Origin: Propionibacteriaceae bacterium | GTDB taxonomy: Bacteria > Actinomycetota > Actinomycetes > Propionibacteriales > Propionibacteriaceae | NCBI GenBank assembly: GCA_017306015.1 | Contig: JAFKJK010000012.1 | Location: 173,508 to 237,507 of the forward strand | Direction of reading: 5' to 3' | DNA: 64,000 nt | Shown here: positions 1 to 8,372 of the stretch, piece after piece | How positions within the stretch are numbered: the first letter of the stretch is position 1 | Layout of the letters: every line of letters begins with the position of its first letter | Notes under the pieces: model-generated | What the model was told of the DNA's origin: nothing | What the model saw: the letters and a program-made list of their open reading frames with translations, nothing else | The model's database searches: none | Position numbers and translations under genes: made by a program

Positions 1-397
1 CAGCCATCACCGACACGTCGGGCTGCACGAGGCCGGCAAGGTCGCCGACCACGTCGTCCGACGGCTCGTCCGAGTCGCTGAGTTCGGCCCAGGCGGTGGC
101 CGCATACACCGGCGTGGCAGCGATGGTGCCCGCCCCGAGCGCCGCTCGCCAGTCGGTGCCCGTCCCCGCCGCGCCGGAGCCGGTCACGGCACCGGTCAGC
201 AGCGCGCTCAGCAGCACCCCGGTGGGGGTCTGGTCACCGCCGATCGTGATCGCGTGAGCGGTCGGGGTCGGATCGGTCGACCCGACCGGGGCCGCGGACG
301 CGCCCGCCGCCACCGGGCTGGTGCCGCCCCCGGACGGACGGGCCTGGGCGCAGCCGGCAAGGGCGAACACGCCGAGGAGGAAGGTGCGCCGGTCCAT
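1..397 (-). CDS. Lipoprotein, N-terminal fragment (gene runs off left edge)
   Basis: Only the first 132 codons are present; the 3' end lies outside the window. The ATG at 397 opens a short lipoprotein signal (MDRRTFLLGVFALAGC) with lipobox LAGC and the predicted lipidated cysteine at residue 16, followed by a Gly/Ser/Thr/Pro-rich linker to about residue 45. The start of a globular domain follows (ITIGGDQTPTGVLLSALL), which has the look of a bacterial solute-binding protein, but too little is visible to name a family. The protein is probably anchored on the outer face of the membrane. The next gene, at 565, is divergent. Confidence 0.75.
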   Translation of the reverse strand, partial: MDRRTFLLGVFALAGCAQARPSGGGTSPVAAGASAAPVGSTDPTPTAHAITIGGDQTPTGVLLSALLTGAVTGSGAAGTGTDWRAALGAGTIAATPVYAATAWAELSDSDEPSDDVVGDLAGLVQPDVSVMA

Positions 398-564
398 CTC
401 TCCAGTCTCGGCCCGGCTCGTCGGCGATCAGTCACCCGACACGCCGCCCCGGGCTCGGCGGACTCAGGGAAAGCTCAACGAATCTGTCACCCGGCTTAAG
501 GAACACCGTTCTCGTTTACCGCTAGGTTGAGTCTCGACAGCCCACAGGAATCGAGGAGCCACCC

Positions 565-1248
565 ATGAAGATCGTCCGCACTCTCGCGCTCACCAGCGCC
601 CTCGTCGCCGCCGCGGTCGCGCCGGCGGCTCCCGCCCACGCCGCGCCGGCCGGCCCCGTTCCTGCCAAGGTCACGCTGACGCAGACCAGGCACGCCGACG
701 TCGACGGCGACGGACGCCTCGACACCGTCCGCATCTACGACACCGGGAAGAAGGGCGACAAGACGCTCTGGAAGGTGAAGGTCACCACCGCCAAGGGCCG
801 GAGCAGTTCGGTGACCGTGCCCATCCCGAGCTACCAGGGCACCAAGCACCTGTGGCACGGCTGGGCGCAGCTGGACGGCCACCGCGGGGCGGAAGTCATC
901 CTGGAGCCCGAGACCGATGACTTCATCACCTACATCGTGCTGACCTGGCAGGGGAACGCGCTGCACCGGGAGCTGGCTCCCGGCGCCGACAAGCAATGGG
1001 TGGCCGCTACCGGGACCGATCGGAACGGCTTCCGCTTCTACACCGCGTCCGGCAAGCGCTACGTCAACGCCTGGAGCGCGACCTGCCCCGACCAGGAGAG
1101 CCGGCCCGGCACGTGCACGGTCAAGACCGTCCGCTACGTCTGGCGCAACGGCGCCTGGCACAAGGCGGCCACCCTGCCCACCACGAAGGTCTCGAACCAG
1201 GCGATCTACGCCCGCCATCCGCTCGGCGCACTGAATGTGCACGCCTGA
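565..1248 (+). CDS. Secreted protein of unknown function
   Basis: The 227-residue protein starts with a classical Sec signal peptide (MKIVRTLALTSALVAAAVAP) and a likely cleavage after AHA near residue 27. A calcium-binding-like DVDGDGRLDTV segment lies at about residues 48-58, as in FG-GAP/VCBS-type repeats. The rest is rich in aromatic and basic residues and has no recognised catalytic motif. A GAGG Shine-Dalgarno sequence lies about 10 bases before the ATG. The gene stands alone between the divergent lipoprotein and the DUF559-type gene. The function is not recognised; extracellular location is the only firm inference. Confidence 0.8.
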   Translation: MKIVRTLALTSALVAAAVAPAAPAHAAPAGPVPAKVTLTQTRHADVDGDGRLDTVRIYDTGKKGDKTLWKVKVTTAKGRSSSVTVPIPSYQGTKHLWHGWAQLDGHRGAEVILEPETDDFITYIVLTWQGNALHRELAPGADKQWVAATGTDRNGFRFYTASGKRYVNAWSATCPDQESRPGTCTVKTVRYVWRNGAWHKAATLPTTKVSNQAIYARHPLGALNVHA

Positions 1249-1398
1249 CGACCATCCGACCCACCTGCACCCGCAGTTGCCCCAAGGTGCCCAAGATCGC
1301 CCCCGGAGACGGACCGCAGGTGTGGATGGGTCGCCGCCTCGTCCACAGGCGAGGGATTGGCTGGCCCAGGAACCTCTCGGTTGCCCAGAGTGCAGGGC

Positions 1399-2274
1399 AT
1401 GCACCCTCAACTGGAAGCGGCGCTGGACGCCGGTAACGGTGTGGTCCTGCGCCGCGAGCATCCCGAACTGGCCGAGGCGATCAAGCGCGCATGCCGCACC
1501 GGCGCGCTGGTTCGAGTTCTGAACGGCGTTCATGTCGCTGGCAATCTGGCCGACTCGGTCGAACATCGCGTGCGGGCGCTCGTCTGCTTCGATCCGGATG
1601 CGATCGTCACCGGAGCCGCGGCAGCTCGCCTGACCTGGTGGCCGGAGCTACCCGTGTCGACCATCACCGCCTATCGACGCCCGCACTGCCAACCGGCCAA
1701 GGGCTTCGACTGGGCGCGCTCCCGTCCCGAGCCGGAGTTGGTCACCGGGAACGTCGCCGTCCCGGAGCTGCAGGTGCTCGACCTCCTGCCACAACGAGGA
1801 GCCGACGCCGTGGACGAGGCCCTTCGCCGACGGGCCGTCACCCTGGCCGGGCTGCACCGCGCGCTCGAGCTCACACCCGGCCGCCCGGGCAACCAGCTTC
1901 GCCGCGCCATCCTTGATGACTCCCGGGACGAGCCCTGGTCGCCCGCTGAACGCGAGTTCCACCGGGTGCTGCGAGCCGAACGGATCGCCGGCTGGCGAAC
2001 CAACTTTCGAATTCGCCTGGACGGGCACGTCTACTTCCTGGATGTGGCGCTCCCCGACCTCCGGCTGGCGTTCGAGATCGATGGCTTCGAGCATCACGGC
2101 TCACGCTCCGCTTTCGAGCGCGATCGCAGCCGCGACACCGTGATGGCCGCTCATGGCTGGCTGACGGTGAGGCTCTCGGCCGCTCAGGTGGGCGGCTCTG
2201 GGCCGCGAGTACGAGCAGTGATCGCCGCCCGAGCGACCCAACTGCGCCGCTCGTTCCGCCAAATCGCTCGGTGA
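1399..2274 (+). CDS. DUF559 domain protein (AbiEi-like N terminus, Vsr-like endonuclease fold)
   Basis: The 291-residue protein has an N-terminal part typical of actinobacterial AbiEi-antitoxin-like/DUF559 proteins and a C-terminal DUF559 domain, a PD-(D/E)XK relative of the Vsr mismatch endonuclease. The conserved segment FEIDGFEHHGSRSAFERDRS, with the Asp of EID and the following charged run, lies at about residues 218-237. The family is very common in Actinobacteria and its function is unproven; a nuclease role is inferred from the fold. I start at the ATG at 1399 because the protein then begins like its relatives (MHPQLEAALDAG); an upstream start at 1357 adds 14 unconvincing residues. A strong terminator follows at 2318-2352. 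Confidence 0.75.
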   Translation: MHPQLEAALDAGNGVVLRREHPELAEAIKRACRTGALVRVLNGVHVAGNLADSVEHRVRALVCFDPDAIVTGAAAARLTWWPELPVSTITAYRRPHCQPAKGFDWARSRPEPELVTGNVAVPELQVLDLLPQRGADAVDEALRRRAVTLAGLHRALELTPGRPGNQLRRAILDDSRDEPWSPAEREFHRVLRAERIAGWRTNFRIRLDGHVYFLDVALPDLRLAFEIDGFEHHGSRSAFERDRSRDTVMAAHGWLTVRLSAAQVGGSGPRVRAVIAARATQLRRSFRQIAR

Positions 2275-2317
2275 AGGCCGCCGCGCCGAACTGTGGGCGC
2301 GAATGGGTCGAAACGCG

Positions 2318-2352
2318 CCGGAGCCCGGCCCCCCCCGGGGACCGGGCTCCGG
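2318..2352. terminator. Bidirectional terminator between the DUF559-type gene and ppdK
   Basis: A perfect 11-base inverted repeat (CCGGAGCCCGG / CCGGGCTCCGG) encloses a 13-base C/G-rich loop. It sits between the two convergent genes ending at 2274 (+) and 2366 (-), where a shared terminator is expected. There is no clear U-tract, which is usual in high-GC actinobacteria. Confidence 0.8.
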
Positions 2353-2365
2353 TGACAGCTGGTGC

Positions 2366-4990
2366 TCAGGCCCGCTTCAGCGCCGACTGCGCAGCCGCGA
2401 GGCGGGCGACCGGCACCCGGAACGGCGAGCAGGACACGTAGTCGAGGCCGACCTCCGCGCAGAACTCGATGGACGACGGGTCGCCACCGTGCTCGCCGCA
2501 GATGCCCAGCTTGATGTCGGGCCGTGCCTGCCGACCCAGTTCGGCGGACATCTTCACGAGCTTGCCGACGCCGGTCTGGTCGAGGCGGGCGAACGGGTCG
2601 TTCTCGTAGATCTTCTTCTCGTAGTAGGCGTCCAGGAACTTGCCAGCGTCGTCGCGGCTGAAGCCGAACGTCATCTGGGTCAGGTCGTTGGTGCCGAAGG
2701 AGAAGAACTCGGCCTCCTTGGCGATCTCGTCCGCGGTCAGCGCCGCGCGCGGGATCTCGATCATCGTGCCGACCTTGTAGGACAGCTTGACGTCGGAGTC
2801 GGCGATGATCGCGTCGGCGGTGTCGGTGATGATCTTCTTGACGAACGCCAGCTCCTTCACCTCGCCCACCAGCGGGATCATGATCTCCGGCACGACCGTC
2901 CACTCGGGGTGGCGGCGCTGCACGTTGATCGCGGCCTCGATGATCGCCCGAGTCTGCATGGCGCCGATCTCGGGGTAGGTCACGTCGAGGCGGCAGCCAC
3001 GGTGGCCCATCATCGGGTTGAACTCGTGCAGGGACGCGATCACGTTCTTCAGGTCGTCCACGGTGATGTTCATGTCGGCGGCCAGGGCGACGATGTCGTC
3101 CTCATCGGTCGGCAGGAACTCGTGCAGCGGCGGGTCGAGCAGGCGGACGGTGACCGGGTAGCCCTCCATCGCCTCGTAGATGCCCTCGAAGTCACCGCGC
3201 TGCATCGGCAGCAGCTTGGCCAGGGCGACCTCGCGCTGCTCGACGGTCTTGGAGACGATCATCTCGCGGATGGCCGCGATCCGGTCGGTCTCGAAGAACA
3301 TGTGCTCCGTGCGGCACAGCCCGATGCCCTCGGCACCGAACTCGCGGGCCTGCCGGGCGTCGGCCGGGGTGTCGGCGTTGGTGCGGACCTTCATGGTGCG
3401 GACCTCGTCGGCCCACTCCATGATCCGGCCGAAGTAGCCGCCGATCTCAGCCGGGACGGTCTCGATCTGCTCGCCGTACACGTTGCCGGTGGAGCCGTCG
3501 AGGGAGACCCAGTCGTTCTCGCCGAACGTCTTGCCACCGAGGCTGAACGACTTGCCGTCCGCGCCGAAGGAGACGTCGCCGAGGCCGGAGACGCAGCAGG
3601 TGCCCATGCCGCGGGCGACCACGGCTGCGTGGGACGTCATGCCGCCACGGGCGGTCAGGATGCCCTGGGCGTAGTGCATGCCCTCGATGTCCTCAGGCGT
3701 GGTCTCGAGCCGGACGAGGATGACCTTCTCGCCGTTCTTGCCGCGCGCGGCGGCGTCCTCCGCGGTGAAGGAGACCTTGCCGGTCGCAGCGCCCGGGGAC
3801 GCCGGCAGCCCCTTGCCGAGCGGGGTGGCCGCGGCGAGCTTGGCGGAGTCGAACTGCGGGTGCAGCAGGGCGTCGATCTGCTTCGGGTCGATCATCGCGA
3901 CGGCCTGCTGCGGGGTGATCTGGCCCTCGTCGACCAGGTCGCAGGCGATCTTGAAGGCCGCGGCGGCGGTGCGCTTGCCGTTACGGGTCTGCAGCATGAA
4001 GAGCTTGCCATCCTCGATGGTGAACTCCATGTCCTGCATGTCGCGGTAGTGGTTCTCCAGCTTGTTGACGATCTCCTGGAACTGGTCGTAGACCGCCGGG
4101 TTCTCGTCGCGGAGCTGGTCGATGGTCTCCGGGGTGCGGATGCCGGCGACGACGTCCTCGCCCTGCGCGTTCATCAGGAACTCGCCGAACAGGCCCTTCT
4201 CGCCGGTGGCCGGGTTGCGGGAGAACGCCACGCCGGTGCCGGAGGTGTCGCCGGTGTTGCCGAACACCATCGACTGGACGTTGACCGCGGTGCCCCACGA
4301 GCCCGGGATGTCGTTCATGCGGCGGTAGTAGACGGCGCGCGGGTTGTCCCAGGAGCGGAACACGGCCTTGATGGCGCCGAACAGCTGCTCGACCGGGTCG
4401 GACGGGAAGTCGTCGCCGACGGCGGCCTTGTACTGCGCCTTGAATTCCTCAGCGAGCTCCTTGAGATCGTCGGCGGTCAGCTCGGTGTCGAGCGTGACGC
4501 CGCGCTCCTCCTTCATCGCGTCGATCAGCTTCTCGAAGTGGGACTTGCCCACCTCCATGACGACGTCGGAGTACATCTGGATGAACCGGCGGTACGAGTC
4601 GTACGCGAACCGCGGGTTGTTCGTCTTGTCGGCGAACCGGGCGGCGACCTCGTCGTTCATGCCCAGGTTCAGGATCGTGTCCATCATGCCCGGCATCGAG
4701 GCGCGGGCACCGGAGCGGACGGAGACCAGCAGCGGGTTGTCGAGGTCGCCGAACTTCTTGCCGGTCGTCTCCTCGAGCTTGGCGACGTAGCCCAGGATCT
4801 CCGCCTTGATGTCGTCGTTGATCTGCTCGCCGTCGACGTAGTACTGGGTGCAGGCCTCGGTGGTGATGGTGAAGCCCTGCGGCACGGGCATGCCCAGCCC
4901 CGTCATCTCCGCCAGGTTGGCGCCCTTGCCACCCAGCAGGTTCTTCATCGAGGCATCGCCCTCGCTGAACTCGTACACGAACTTGGTCAT
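2366..4990 (-). CDS. ppdK: Pyruvate, phosphate dikinase
   Basis: The 874-residue enzyme interconverts pyruvate + ATP + Pi and phosphoenolpyruvate + AMP + PPi in the cytoplasm, feeding gluconeogenesis or, in reverse, glycolysis. The length matches bacterial PPDK. The N-terminal ATP-grasp domain opens with LLGGKGANLAEMTGLGMPVP. The phosphohistidine loop GGMTSHAAVVARGMG has its catalytic His at residue 454. The C-terminal PEP/pyruvate TIM barrel carries the GICGEHGGDP motif with the catalytic Cys at 831; these positions agree with characterised PPDKs. The start at 4990 (MTKFVYEFSEG) is preceded by AAGGAG. The reading frame continues further upstream, but that extension does not look like the family. 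The gene is monocistronic, with a shared terminator at its 3' end. Confidence 0.98.
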   Translation of the reverse strand: MTKFVYEFSEGDASMKNLLGGKGANLAEMTGLGMPVPQGFTITTEACTQYYVDGEQINDDIKAEILGYVAKLEETTGKKFGDLDNPLLVSVRSGARASMPGMMDTILNLGMNDEVAARFADKTNNPRFAYDSYRRFIQMYSDVVMEVGKSHFEKLIDAMKEERGVTLDTELTADDLKELAEEFKAQYKAAVGDDFPSDPVEQLFGAIKAVFRSWDNPRAVYYRRMNDIPGSWGTAVNVQSMVFGNTGDTSGTGVAFSRNPATGEKGLFGEFLMNAQGEDVVAGIRTPETIDQLRDENPAVYDQFQEIVNKLENHYRDMQDMEFTIEDGKLFMLQTRNGKRTAAAAFKIACDLVDEGQITPQQAVAMIDPKQIDALLHPQFDSAKLAAATPLGKGLPASPGAATGKVSFTAEDAAARGKNGEKVILVRLETTPEDIEGMHYAQGILTARGGMTSHAAVVARGMGTCCVSGLGDVSFGADGKSFSLGGKTFGENDWVSLDGSTGNVYGEQIETVPAEIGGYFGRIMEWADEVRTMKVRTNADTPADARQAREFGAEGIGLCRTEHMFFETDRIAAIREMIVSKTVEQREVALAKLLPMQRGDFEGIYEAMEGYPVTVRLLDPPLHEFLPTDEDDIVALAADMNITVDDLKNVIASLHEFNPMMGHRGCRLDVTYPEIGAMQTRAIIEAAINVQRRHPEWTVVPEIMIPLVGEVKELAFVKKIITDTADAIIADSDVKLSYKVGTMIEIPRAALTADEIAKEAEFFSFGTNDLTQMTFGFSRDDAGKFLDAYYEKKIYENDPFARLDQTGVGKLVKMSAELGRQARPDIKLGICGEHGGDPSSIEFCAEVGLDYVSCSPFRVPVARLAAAQSALKRA

Positions 4991-5206
4991 CGTCTGGCTT
5001 GCTCTCCTTGAACAGTGGCTCCGGGCTAATGGGCTCTGGCTGGATGTCTGGATCGACCCTGACTCAGCCGTCGGCGTCGGCGGAGCACCCCCGACGCACG
5101 GACGCATCGACTCTCTAGGCTACCGTCTGGCCCCGGCGGGTTTCACCACGCAGCGGGCGCGACCACGGGCTGGACGCCACCGATCCGGCCTGCGAACATC
5201 AGCGAC

Positions 5207-6055
5207 GTGCGTGCCGAACGGGTCACCGACCGGGTCTGCTTCCACGGCGAGAGCCTGGTCTGGTGGGAGCGGTGGGGGAAGCTGCGCTTCGTCGACATGT
5301 TCGCCGGGGACGTGCTCACCCTGGGCGACGACGGAGTGACCAGGACGCCGGTCGGATCGAGCGTGGCCGCGGTGATCCGGCCGCGGCTGGGAGGCGGCGC
5401 GATCGTCGCCCGGGAACGCGACCTGGCGATCAGCAATCTCGACGACCTGTCCGACCTGACCGGGTTCGCGACGGTCAGCACGGACCCGTCCGTCCGCTGC
5501 AACGACGGCGGCTGCGACCCCGACGGCGGCTTCTGGATCGGGACGCTCGCCTACGGCTTCACCGAGGGCGCCGGCACCCTGTACCACCTGGACGCCGGTT
5601 CGTTGCGGCCGCGGCCGGTACTGCCCGGCCTGACGATCAGCAACGGCATCGACTTCAGTCCCGACACGACGACGATGTACCTGAACGACTCCGGGCCCAG
5701 GATCACCTGGGCGTTCGACTACGACCCGATCGACGGACTGAGCGGACGGCGCGTCTTCGCCACCGGCGACGGCATCCCGGACGGACTGTGCGTCGACGCC
5801 GACGGCGGGGTCTGGACGGCCCGCTACGGCGAGGGCACCGTGCTTCGGCACAGCCCGGGCGGCGCCCTGGACGCGGTCGTCGAGGTCGGTCCCAGCCGGG
5901 TCACCGACTGCTGCTTCGGCGACGCCGACCTCGGCACCTTGTACATCGCGACCTCGCGGGAGTCCCTGCCGCCCGGTGCGGAGCCGGCGGCCGGCTCGGT
6001 GTACGCGATCCGTCCCGGGGTGACCGGACGGCCGGCCCTGGGCTTCGCCGGCTGA
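5207..6055 (+). CDS. SMP-30/gluconolactonase family protein
   Basis: The 282-residue protein is a six-bladed beta-propeller of the SMP-30/gluconolactonase/LRE family, which hydrolyses sugar lactones using a bound divalent metal. Family hallmarks are visible: an N-terminal ER..DRVCFHGESLVWW segment; a central region with NDGGCDPDGGFWIGTLAYG at about residues 101-119; LTISNGIDFSPDTTTMYLND at about 143-162; and PDGLCVDADGGVWTARYGEG at about 192-211. There is no signal peptide, so it is probably cytosolic. The start is GTG at 5207. The true substrate cannot be told from sequence. It is divergent from ppdK. Confidence 0.9.
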   Translation: MRAERVTDRVCFHGESLVWWERWGKLRFVDMFAGDVLTLGDDGVTRTPVGSSVAAVIRPRLGGGAIVARERDLAISNLDDLSDLTGFATVSTDPSVRCNDGGCDPDGGFWIGTLAYGFTEGAGTLYHLDAGSLRPRPVLPGLTISNGIDFSPDTTTMYLNDSGPRITWAFDYDPIDGLSGRRVFATGDGIPDGLCVDADGGVWTARYGEGTVLRHSPGGALDAVVEVGPSRVTDCCFGDADLGTLYIATSRESLPPGAEPAAGSVYAIRPGVTGRPALGFAG

Positions 6056-6093
6056 CCCCGCCGGTGCCGCCGGCATTCCCGGCAGCACCCCGC

Positions 6094-6112
6094 AATTGCC
6101 GCTGTGACTAGG
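6094..6112 (+). promoter_or_regulatory. AATTG-N9-CTAGG upstream element
   Basis: AATTG at 6094-6098 and CTAGG at 6108-6112 form an A/T-rich island in very GC-rich DNA, ahead of the GH71-type gene. A close match lies at 62099-62116 upstream of the secreted-protein gene at 62252 (AATTG-N8-CTAGG), and looser versions precede 43259, 49670 and 57121. It could be a promoter or an activator site. This is inferred from comparison within the window only. Confidence 0.3.
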
Positions 6113-6205
6113 CGTCCCCCAACCGGGTGACATTTGTTCGACTCCATTCGGAATTCTCGTTTTCGGGCGTCAACCAGCCGCGCAGTTGGTAAGGTCTCGG
6201 CATAC

Positions 6206-6222
6206 CCGTTCGGGGGGAACGG
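6206..6222 (+). promoter_or_regulatory. Leader hairpin with GGGGG loop
   Basis: CCGTTC (6206-6211) pairs perfectly with GAACGG (6217-6222) around a five-guanine loop, 65 bases before the ATG at 6288. The same C-GGGGG-G loop caps hairpins in the leaders of 17190, 43259 and 49670. Confidence 0.45.
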
Positions 6223-6287
6223 CGGGTGACACCGCCATTCGCGGGTCGCAACTTAACTGTTACGACCGCCACCAAAGGCAGGATGCC

Positions 6288-8276
6288 ATGCCCCCCACGC
6301 TTGGCCGAACCCGCATCCGTCGCGCTGTGACGCTGCTCTCGGCGATCGCCGTGAGCACGCTGCCGCTCGTCACGCTGCCCCACACCGTCAGCAGGGCCGA
6401 CGACACCGCCGCCCCGGTTCCGGCCGCGGCGAGTGGTCCGCGCACGGTCACGGTGAGGGCATCCGCGAACCACAACACGGACAAGGCGCGGCCGACGAAG
6501 GCACGGACCAATGTCGCCACCACCACGGTGAACAAGTCCGGCCGCGCGGCCTACTTCACCTTCCCCGCCGTCACCGCGTCCGGCGCCGAGAAGGTCGGCT
6601 CGGTCACCCTCGTGCTCAAGGTGACGTCGGCGAAGAAGGCGAAGAAGGGCACCCTGGTCGTCCGGCCGGTGACCAGCGCCTGGAACAGCGCGGCGACCAG
6701 CTACGCCAACCGTCCCCACGTCGGTCCGGTGGTCGGCAAGGCCAAGATCAAGCGCGGCACGGTCAAGGTCACCCTGAAGGCATCCACCGTCGCTCGGTAT
6801 CTCGGCTCCGGGCTCACCGTCCGGATCACCCGCAGCACGTCGAAGGCGATCGTGAAGCTCGCCGGGTCCCCGACGCTGCGCACCGTCCTCACCTCTCCGG
6901 TGAGCCAGGCCGCCGTCGCCAGTGGGCCCAGCCTGTCGAGCGAACCGAACGTCGTTCCCGCTGTCGCAGCCGGCAGCGGCGGACTGAGCGACCGGCCCGT
7001 GTTCGCCCACTACTTCCCGCCCTATCCGATCTCCCTGGACAACAAGGCCGGAACCTCCGACTACTACGCGAGCCAGTACCTGCTGGCGTCCGGCGAGGGC
7101 GGCAAGTTCGCCAGCATCGGCGGACTGCTCCGCGACCGTCCCCTTCCCCGCGACCCGATCGCGGGCGACTACCAGCTGGCCGACATGCGCACCGAGGTCG
7201 ACCAGGCCATCGCCGCCGGGCTGGACGGCTTCGCGGTCGACATCCTGACCACGTCGAACGTCGACCGGAACTGGACGCTGATCGGCAAGCTGATGACCGC
7301 CGCGAAGGAGCGGGGCTTCGCGATCATGCTGCAGCCGGACATGAGCGCGCTGACCGGCATCAGCACCAGCGCCTTCGCCCAGGCGATGGCGACGCTGGCA
7401 GCCAACGAGGCGGTCTACCGCACCAGCAGCGGCGCGGTGGTCGTCTCCCCGTTCTACACCGAGGCCAAGACGGCTTCCTGGTACGCGGACGCGCTGGCGC
7501 TGATGAAGTCCAAGTACGGCGTCGACGCCGTCCTGCTGCCGCTGTTCCTGGACGCCAGCAACATGGCCAGCTACGCCAGCATCAGCATCGGCTTCGCGAA
7601 CTGGGGCGTCCGCGACGTCGCCTCGGCCAAGGCCTCGCCGGACTGGGCCGCCAAGGCACACGCGCTCGGCAAGCAGTGGATGGAGCCGGTCGCCGTGCAG
7701 GACGAGCGTCCCCGCGACGGCCTGTACCAGGAGGCCTGGAACACCGAGACCCTGCGGGCGACCTGGAACCGGGCCATCACCCAGGGCGCCGACGCTGTCC
7801 TGCTGACGACGTGGAACGACTACTCCGAGTGCACCAGCTTCGCCCCGTCGACCGATCACGGCACGGCGTTCCTGGACATCAGCAGGTACTTCCAGACGAA
7901 GTTCAAGACCGGCTCCTACCCCGCCCCGGCGAAGGACTCGGTGTTCATCGTGAACCGGATCCAGAAGTACTCGACGCTGCCGACCAGCTACTCGAACGTG
8001 ATGAAGCTGTGGCACAGCACCGGCTCGGCCCCCCGGGACAAGGTCGAGGTCGTGACCATCCTGACCAGGCAGTCGGACGTGCAGGTGTCGATCGGCGGCA
8101 GGGACTACACCTACACCGCGCCGGCCGGCTTCAACGCCCAGTTGTTCGATCTCGCCACCGGCACCTTCTCAGCGACCGTCGCCTCATCGGGGACGAGCGT
8201 GACCACCACAGACGCGGTCAGCTACACCACGGAGCAGCAGGACTTGTCCTACCACGCCGTGGGCAGCAACGACTGA
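6288..8276 (+). CDS. Secreted glycoside hydrolase, GH71-type, with DNRLRE-like domain
   Basis: The 662-residue protein has a signal peptide (hydrophobic core AVTLLSAIAVSTLPLVTL, residues 11-28). A DNRLRE/CBM96-like beta domain follows at about residues 45-205, with TVTVRASANHNTDKA, VTSAWNSAATSYANRP and other family-like strings. A catalytic TIM barrel begins at about residue 240 with RPVFAHYFPPYPISLDN, continues with LDGFAVDIL and LQPDMSAL, and resembles GH71 alpha-1,3-glucanases. It probably cleaves an exported polysaccharide, perhaps the product of the adjacent locus. The start is the ATG at 6288, where the signal peptide begins; the upstream extension is unlikely. A GGGGG-loop hairpin lies in its leader and a strong terminator follows. 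Confidence 0.85.
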   Translation: MPPTLGRTRIRRAVTLLSAIAVSTLPLVTLPHTVSRADDTAAPVPAAASGPRTVTVRASANHNTDKARPTKARTNVATTTVNKSGRAAYFTFPAVTASGAEKVGSVTLVLKVTSAKKAKKGTLVVRPVTSAWNSAATSYANRPHVGPVVGKAKIKRGTVKVTLKASTVARYLGSGLTVRITRSTSKAIVKLAGSPTLRTVLTSPVSQAAVASGPSLSSEPNVVPAVAAGSGGLSDRPVFAHYFPPYPISLDNKAGTSDYYASQYLLASGEGGKFASIGGLLRDRPLPRDPIAGDYQLADMRTEVDQAIAAGLDGFAVDILTTSNVDRNWTLIGKLMTAAKERGFAIMLQPDMSALTGISTSAFAQAMATLAANEAVYRTSSGAVVVSPFYTEAKTASWYADALALMKSKYGVDAVLLPLFLDASNMASYASISIGFANWGVRDVASAKASPDWAAKAHALGKQWMEPVAVQDERPRDGLYQEAWNTETLRATWNRAITQGADAVLLTTWNDYSECTSFAPSTDHGTAFLDISRYFQTKFKTGSYPAPAKDSVFIVNRIQKYSTLPTSYSNVMKLWHSTGSAPRDKVEVVTILTRQSDVQVSIGGRDYTYTAPAGFNAQLFDLATGTFSATVASSGTSVTTTDAVSYTTEQQDLSYHAVGSND

Positions 8277-8297
8277 CCGTGACCCGGGGGATAGGAC

Positions 8298-8335
8298 GGG
8301 TTCGGGTGCTGCCGGGGAGCAGGGCACCCGAACCC
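8298..8335. terminator. Bidirectional terminator
   Basis: A perfect 12-base inverted repeat (GGGTTCGGGTGC at 8298-8309 and GCACCCGAACCC at 8324-8335) with a 14-base loop sits between the convergent genes ending at 8276 (+) and 8373 (-). Confidence 0.85.
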
Positions 8336-8372
8336 GCTCCGCCCGTGGGTCAAGCCTCGGCCGGGCGCCGGA

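Noticed and set aside
2303..5011. A 902-codon plus-strand open frame opposite ppdK
   Set aside because: It is the GC-skew shadow of ppdK: Val/Leu/Asp/Glu/Arg repeats, no domain, no ribosome site.
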